Shown here: positions 60,993-64,000 of the stretch, in pieces
Numbering within the stretch: the first letter of the stretch is position 1
Layout of the letters: each line of letters starts with the position of its first letter
NCBI GenBank assembly: GCA_963970005.1
Contig: CAXAMN010006524.1
Span: 179,429 to 243,428 of the forward strand
DNA from: Durusdinium trenchii
Lineage: Eukaryota; Sar; Dinophyceae; Suessiales; Symbiodiniaceae
DNA: 64,000 bases
Direction: 5' to 3'
Made by a program: the position numbers and the translations under genes
Notes under the pieces: model-generated
Databases searched by the model: none
What the model was told of the DNA's origin: nothing
The model's input: the letters and a program-made list of their open reading frames with translations, nothing else

Positions 60993-61723
60993 GACTCAGA
61001 GCCTGCTGCTGTTCGGGCTCGAAGTTGAGTAGTGATCTCACGCCTCTGCCCAACCTGGATAGGACAATCAGTAGCAGCTTTTTGCTCATGGCCCTGCCTT
61101 TCATTGTTGGCCCTCATCAGTGTTCCCTCACTCAGGGCCCAGAGGGGCGCCCACAAGTTGAGGTGGTCTTGCGCATACGGCTACCACTGGCAGAATTTTT
61201 TGATGCTCTCCTCCTCTCACTTGCAGAACAGCGCCCGCTGTTTCAACATACAGGGCACGAGCCTGCACCGACTCCTACAGTGCCAGTCAAAGCAGGTCTT
61301 CAGCCCACGGGGCACAGAAGCCCCCCTCTGAAGGAGGAAGCCTCACCTAAACGGAAAATGACTGGTCGTACTCAACCAAAAAAGCCATTGCATCCTCCCA
61401 GGCATGATGCACCAGTTGATCCTACCCATGAAAAGCTGCTGGCTGTGCTCTCGCATGCTGCGCGACTCCCTGACACTGGTGAAGGGGGAGCAGCTATGGC
61501 CGCCGCAGACTTCCCCTCTGCTAGCCCAGGGGATACGATGATGCCGCCAACTGCGGAACCGGCCACTGGCTGGCCTCCCCGACAGGCAACTAGCAGTGGA
61601 CTCCCTGCGCACCAGTATATCACACACGGGCACATTCAATATCGTGTTACGGAGGACGGAACGCATGAGCATTTACCACCGCCGCGTGCATTTGCACACC
61701 CAAAGAAGTGCGCTGTCCAGTGA
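60989..61723 (+). CDS. Unidentified 244-codon retroelement frame
   Basis: MRLRACCCSGSKLSSDLT, then VEVVLRIRLPLAEFFDALLL and a Pro/Lys/Thr-rich basic middle (KRKMTGRTQPKKPLHPPRHD) with a likely disordered end. Linked to the preceding frame by ATGA. No domain is recognised. Confidence 0.5.
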   Translation: MRLRACCCSGSKLSSDLTPLPNLDRTISSSFLLMALPFIVGPHQCSLTQGPEGRPQVEVVLRIRLPLAEFFDALLLSLAEQRPLFQHTGHEPAPTPTVPVKAGLQPTGHRSPPLKEEASPKRKMTGRTQPKKPLHPPRHDAPVDPTHEKLLAVLSHAARLPDTGEGGAAMAAADFPSASPGDTMMPPTAEPATGWPPRQATSSGLPAHQYITHGHIQYRVTEDGTHEHLPPPRAFAHPKKCAVQ

Positions 61724-61913
61724 ACCAGCAGAGAGACCCAATGCCCCTCTTTCCATGTTGACAAGGGCCCCCTACCAAACGTCTCCTTTTGTCTCTGCAG
61801 ACCTTTGGCTCAGAGCAAGAGAAACAACTTGCCAGCCTGCCCTCCTTGCATAGTACTAGCCAGGTTTCGCTTACACACACTATTGTGAAGCCAAACTGCA
61901 CATCTAAACCGCC
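61724..61913 (+). other. Short gap between retroelement frames
   Basis: Short out-of-frame readings only. An 85-codon frame ending at 61853 overlaps the previous gene and looks like its shadow. Confidence 0.4.
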
Positions 61914-62729
61914 ATGCAGACACATCCAGAACCAATTTTTCTGGCCGATGATGGTACGTATGTTGATGTCACTAATTTTGTACGCTTTGAGCTCCACCAT
62001 AAGGATATTCGGTATGGGGTTCTTGACCTCATTGTAAATTTCGTCTATAGGGGGCAGAGAGCTCAGTGCTACCTGCTGCACTTTTTTCCAGTGGATGCAG
62101 TCAAAGAAAACGTAAATACCCCTTTCCCAGAATGGACGGAAGGGTTGGAATTTCCGCCAGCTCTGTTAAAGCTCCGGGCAACTGTGGAAGGGGCCATCAT
62201 CCCGCTCTATCATCAGGGCTGTATTGCAATCAACACTAGGGGAGCCACAACGTATGGCCGGCTCCGCAGGATGATTTTGCACATACAGCACCATGAAAGC
62301 CACCACCTCACTGTGCTGGCTGAAGCGGTGAACGCTAGGATCTTCACGGAGAACGCAGACCCTCTTGATATTTTCCTACAGACACGCCCCTTGTCAGGTT
62401 CCCTTCCTCGGCGAGTGGGCTTTTGGTCTCATGATGACAGGCAACGACAGCAAGCCCTTCGAGTAGACACGCAGCCTACGGAACAAGCGGCCCCACAGCG
62501 GCATACAGAACGCGCGCACCACCAGATCGAATCAGCCCTACATGCAAGAGTGCAAGGTCTGCATGCTTTGGTACAGGAAATTGAACAAACAGTAGACTAT
62601 ATGCCTCAAGATGTACAGGGTGCTCTCCTCACTCCCCTGGCTGACCTACACTCCCAACTTTGTGGCCTGGTGTACGTAGCCTGGTTGCTCTCCCTTTTGC
62701 ACCCGCATGCTGATGATCATGACCAGTAG
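61914..62729 (+). CDS. Unidentified 271-codon retroelement frame
   Basis: MQTHPEPIFLADDGTYVDVT, then FVRFELHHKDIRYGVLDLIV and GQRAQCYLLHFFPVDAV. The C-terminal part is helical (HHQIESALHARVQGLHALVQ, LADLHSQLCGLVYVAWLLSL) and ends in a His/Asp-rich tail. The layout, a beta-rich first half and helical end with ALAxEMDTILTAL or LADLHSQLCGL, faintly resembles 59635-60839 and suggests an old duplication. Confidence 0.5.
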   Translation: MQTHPEPIFLADDGTYVDVTNFVRFELHHKDIRYGVLDLIVNFVYRGQRAQCYLLHFFPVDAVKENVNTPFPEWTEGLEFPPALLKLRATVEGAIIPLYHQGCIAINTRGATTYGRLRRMILHIQHHESHHLTVLAEAVNARIFTENADPLDIFLQTRPLSGSLPRRVGFWSHDDRQRQQALRVDTQPTEQAAPQRHTERAHHQIESALHARVQGLHALVQEIEQTVDYMPQDVQGALLTPLADLHSQLCGLVYVAWLLSLLHPHADDHDQ

Positions 62730-63017
62730 CTACAGGGTCGTAGTGACATGCCTCTGCTGCAACATGATGTCCCCTTTTTTCTTTCGGTACATTTTGAACA
62801 AGTGCCCCCTACTAAAAGCTAGATGCAGTTGATCCTCTGCAGATGCACGTTGCTGTAATGTTTGGCTCGCAGCAGGTTGTAGCGCCCTGCATACATGAGT
62901 GAGGTCAGCCTTAGCTGACATCACCATCGTTGCCATTCGTTTGCTTGTGGCGCTCAGGGCAATTGCCAGCCTTAGCTGGCGGGGGCTGCACTCGTATCTT
63001 AGAGCAGAGCAACGCCA
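62730..63017 (+). other. Spacer with only tiny frames
   Basis: Tiny frames such as MPLLQHDVPFFLSVHFEQVP end at TAG directly followed by ATG (near 62820), and a TAATG occurs at 62856-62860. Nothing recognisable. Confidence 0.4.
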
Positions 63018-64000
63018 ATGTCACATGACCCGTGGATGGAGGACAGTAACTCACTGGACCTAACGGACGGGTTGGAGGACAGAGTCCAGGTGCCTTTCGT
63101 ATACACACGTGATCATGCGGAGTGGCTGACAGCAGATGGCCAGGCCAGCTTTGCCAGGGGTACAGAGGCTAGTGTGGAGCAGTCCCAGGAGGATGTTCAT
63201 GCAGCGATGGCTATGAAAGACACTCTCAGCAGTCCTTTCGGCCTTGATTCCGCCTGCCCTACTCTCGGTTTGTCTGACGTTCGTGCGCAGCCACCCAAAA
63301 AGGACGACGGGTATCCCACTCTTGAATCAGAGGGTGACCTTCCGGATACTACTGCCATCATTCGGACACTTATGTCACACCGTGACCTGATCACAAACAA
63401 TCAAATGATCTACCTAATAGTGGACAATCGCATGCCGACAGATGTCCCGCATTGGCCGGCTTTTGCAGCATGGTGGGCCTCACGTAGGTGCCTAGTGGGT
63501 CCCCAAGAAGAAGCAACTGACATACTTTGGGTTTGCGCGGATGCTACTACTGGCCTTCACAAGGTTCCATACTACTGGGCAGGAGTCTTTGTGCTAGAGG
63601 CAGCGCGCTTCTTGTATCCTGCACAGCATTTTGCACTCATTGACAATGACTGTGTGCCAGTCACGCTTTTTGAAGTGCAAGATCTGCTGCAGCTGGCGCA
63701 TCAGCAGCACCAGTGGGTTGACCTCCTAGGGCGCGCGCGTTCCGAGTCTAGTTCCTGTGCAGGGATTGGCGTGCTCCTCTTCACAGAGGCTCACTTGGAA
63801 TACAATGCAGGACTGGTCATTTCGATCGGCAATCGCAGCAAGCACAGTCCGCTGGAACATGATGCGACTGCTTCGACCCTGGCGAAAAACCTCCAGGCAG
63901 GCCGCCTTGCCTTAGTATCTAGAGCCAGACCACCAGTCAATCAAACCGCCCTTGACCTATGCATGGTCTGGTCCTTATACGGGCTTTACATGTGTAAGCA
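63018..64000 (+). CDS. Open frame running off the right edge, unidentified
   Basis: Starts MSHDPWMEDSNSLDLTDG and stays open for 327 codons to the window end, so it is incomplete. An acidic N-terminal 120 residues are followed by a folded-looking part: MIYLIVDNRMPTDVPHWPAF, YYWAGVFVLEAARFLYPAQH and FALIDNDCVPVTLFEVQDLL. The IDND sits after a hydrophobic strand, like the D-x-D of GT-A glycosyltransferases. This is only a resemblance. It follows the retroelement frames on the same strand and may belong to the same element or to a host gene. Confidence 0.6.
   Translation, partial: MSHDPWMEDSNSLDLTDGLEDRVQVPFVYTRDHAEWLTADGQASFARGTEASVEQSQEDVHAAMAMKDTLSSPFGLDSACPTLGLSDVRAQPPKKDDGYPTLESEGDLPDTTAIIRTLMSHRDLITNNQMIYLIVDNRMPTDVPHWPAFAAWWASRRCLVGPQEEATDILWVCADATTGLHKVPYYWAGVFVLEAARFLYPAQHFALIDNDCVPVTLFEVQDLLQLAHQQHQWVDLLGRARSESSSCAGIGVLLFTEAHLEYNAGLVISIGNRSKHSPLEHDATASTLAKNLQAGRLALVSRARPPVNQTALDLCMVWSLYGLYMCK

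Overview
The window reads as nuclear DNA of a dinoflagellate, most likely a symbiodiniacean. Three things in the sequence say so. First, a 17-exon gene whose phases close perfectly only if GC and GA splice donors are allowed as well as GT, always with AG|G acceptors. Second, LTRs that carry the 3' part of the dinoflagellate spliced leader. Third, retroelements carrying cytosine-methyltransferase (MTase) modules, a known peculiarity of dinoflagellates. Genus and family are inference.

Left part (1-29.6 kb). After about 4 kb without a recognisable gene come two weak exon-like stretches. A microbial-type poly(ADP-ribose) glycohydrolase (PARG) gene follows on the minus strand, with one frameshift in an A6 run. 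The main host gene is a full ABCB/P-glycoprotein-type transporter (TMD1-NBD1-TMD2-NBD2) on the minus strand, 29442 to 7994. I could thread 17 exons with consistent phase into 1307 codons plus a stop. Its 10.5-kb second intron holds a full-length Ty1/copia element (18279-28022; 103-bp LTRs, AATAT target duplication, primer-binding site, polypurine tract). A 1.5-kb terminal-inverted-repeat element (23000-24528, target duplication ATTAGA) is inserted in that copia element. Copia A carries a cytosine-MTase-like module between integrase and reverse transcriptase.

Middle part (29.6-45.2 kb). Repeat-rich DNA, then a decayed BspA-type leucine-rich-repeat (LRR) gene copy on the minus strand, then a second, unrelated Ty1/copia element (34480-45214, minus strand, LTRs of about 0.4 kb). 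Copia B has extra open frames between pol and the 3' LTR, one of them possibly MTase-like. Its 3' LTR is cut at one end, and a sequence matching the missing end lies 3.4 kb away in inverted orientation, which suggests an inversion.

Right part (45.3-64 kb, plus strand). A very large non-LTR retroelement. A decayed N-terminal region (45.6-46.8 kb) leads into a DNMT3-like cytosine MTase (50.74-52.03 kb, split by an in-frame TAA). A 497-codon frame includes the MTase C-terminus. A 1953-codon frame carries an AP-type endonuclease, reverse transcriptase, zinc knuckle and RNase H. It also has a C-terminal module with motifs resembling family-A DNA polymerase, which continues past a single UGA. Behind it lies a packed series of frames, several joined by ATGA or TAATG stop-start overlaps, and one frame that runs off the right edge. 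A 3.9-kb retroposed copy of the LRR unit sits between the N-terminal region and the MTase, with an exact 18-bp target duplication and a short poly(A) tail.

The best candidate for an unusual system is therefore this large retroelement, which pairs a near-complete de novo-type DNA MTase with its replication enzymes, in a window where two other retroelements carry separate MTase-like modules. Three 10-N runs are assembly gaps. All protein assignments come from motif recognition; no search was run.
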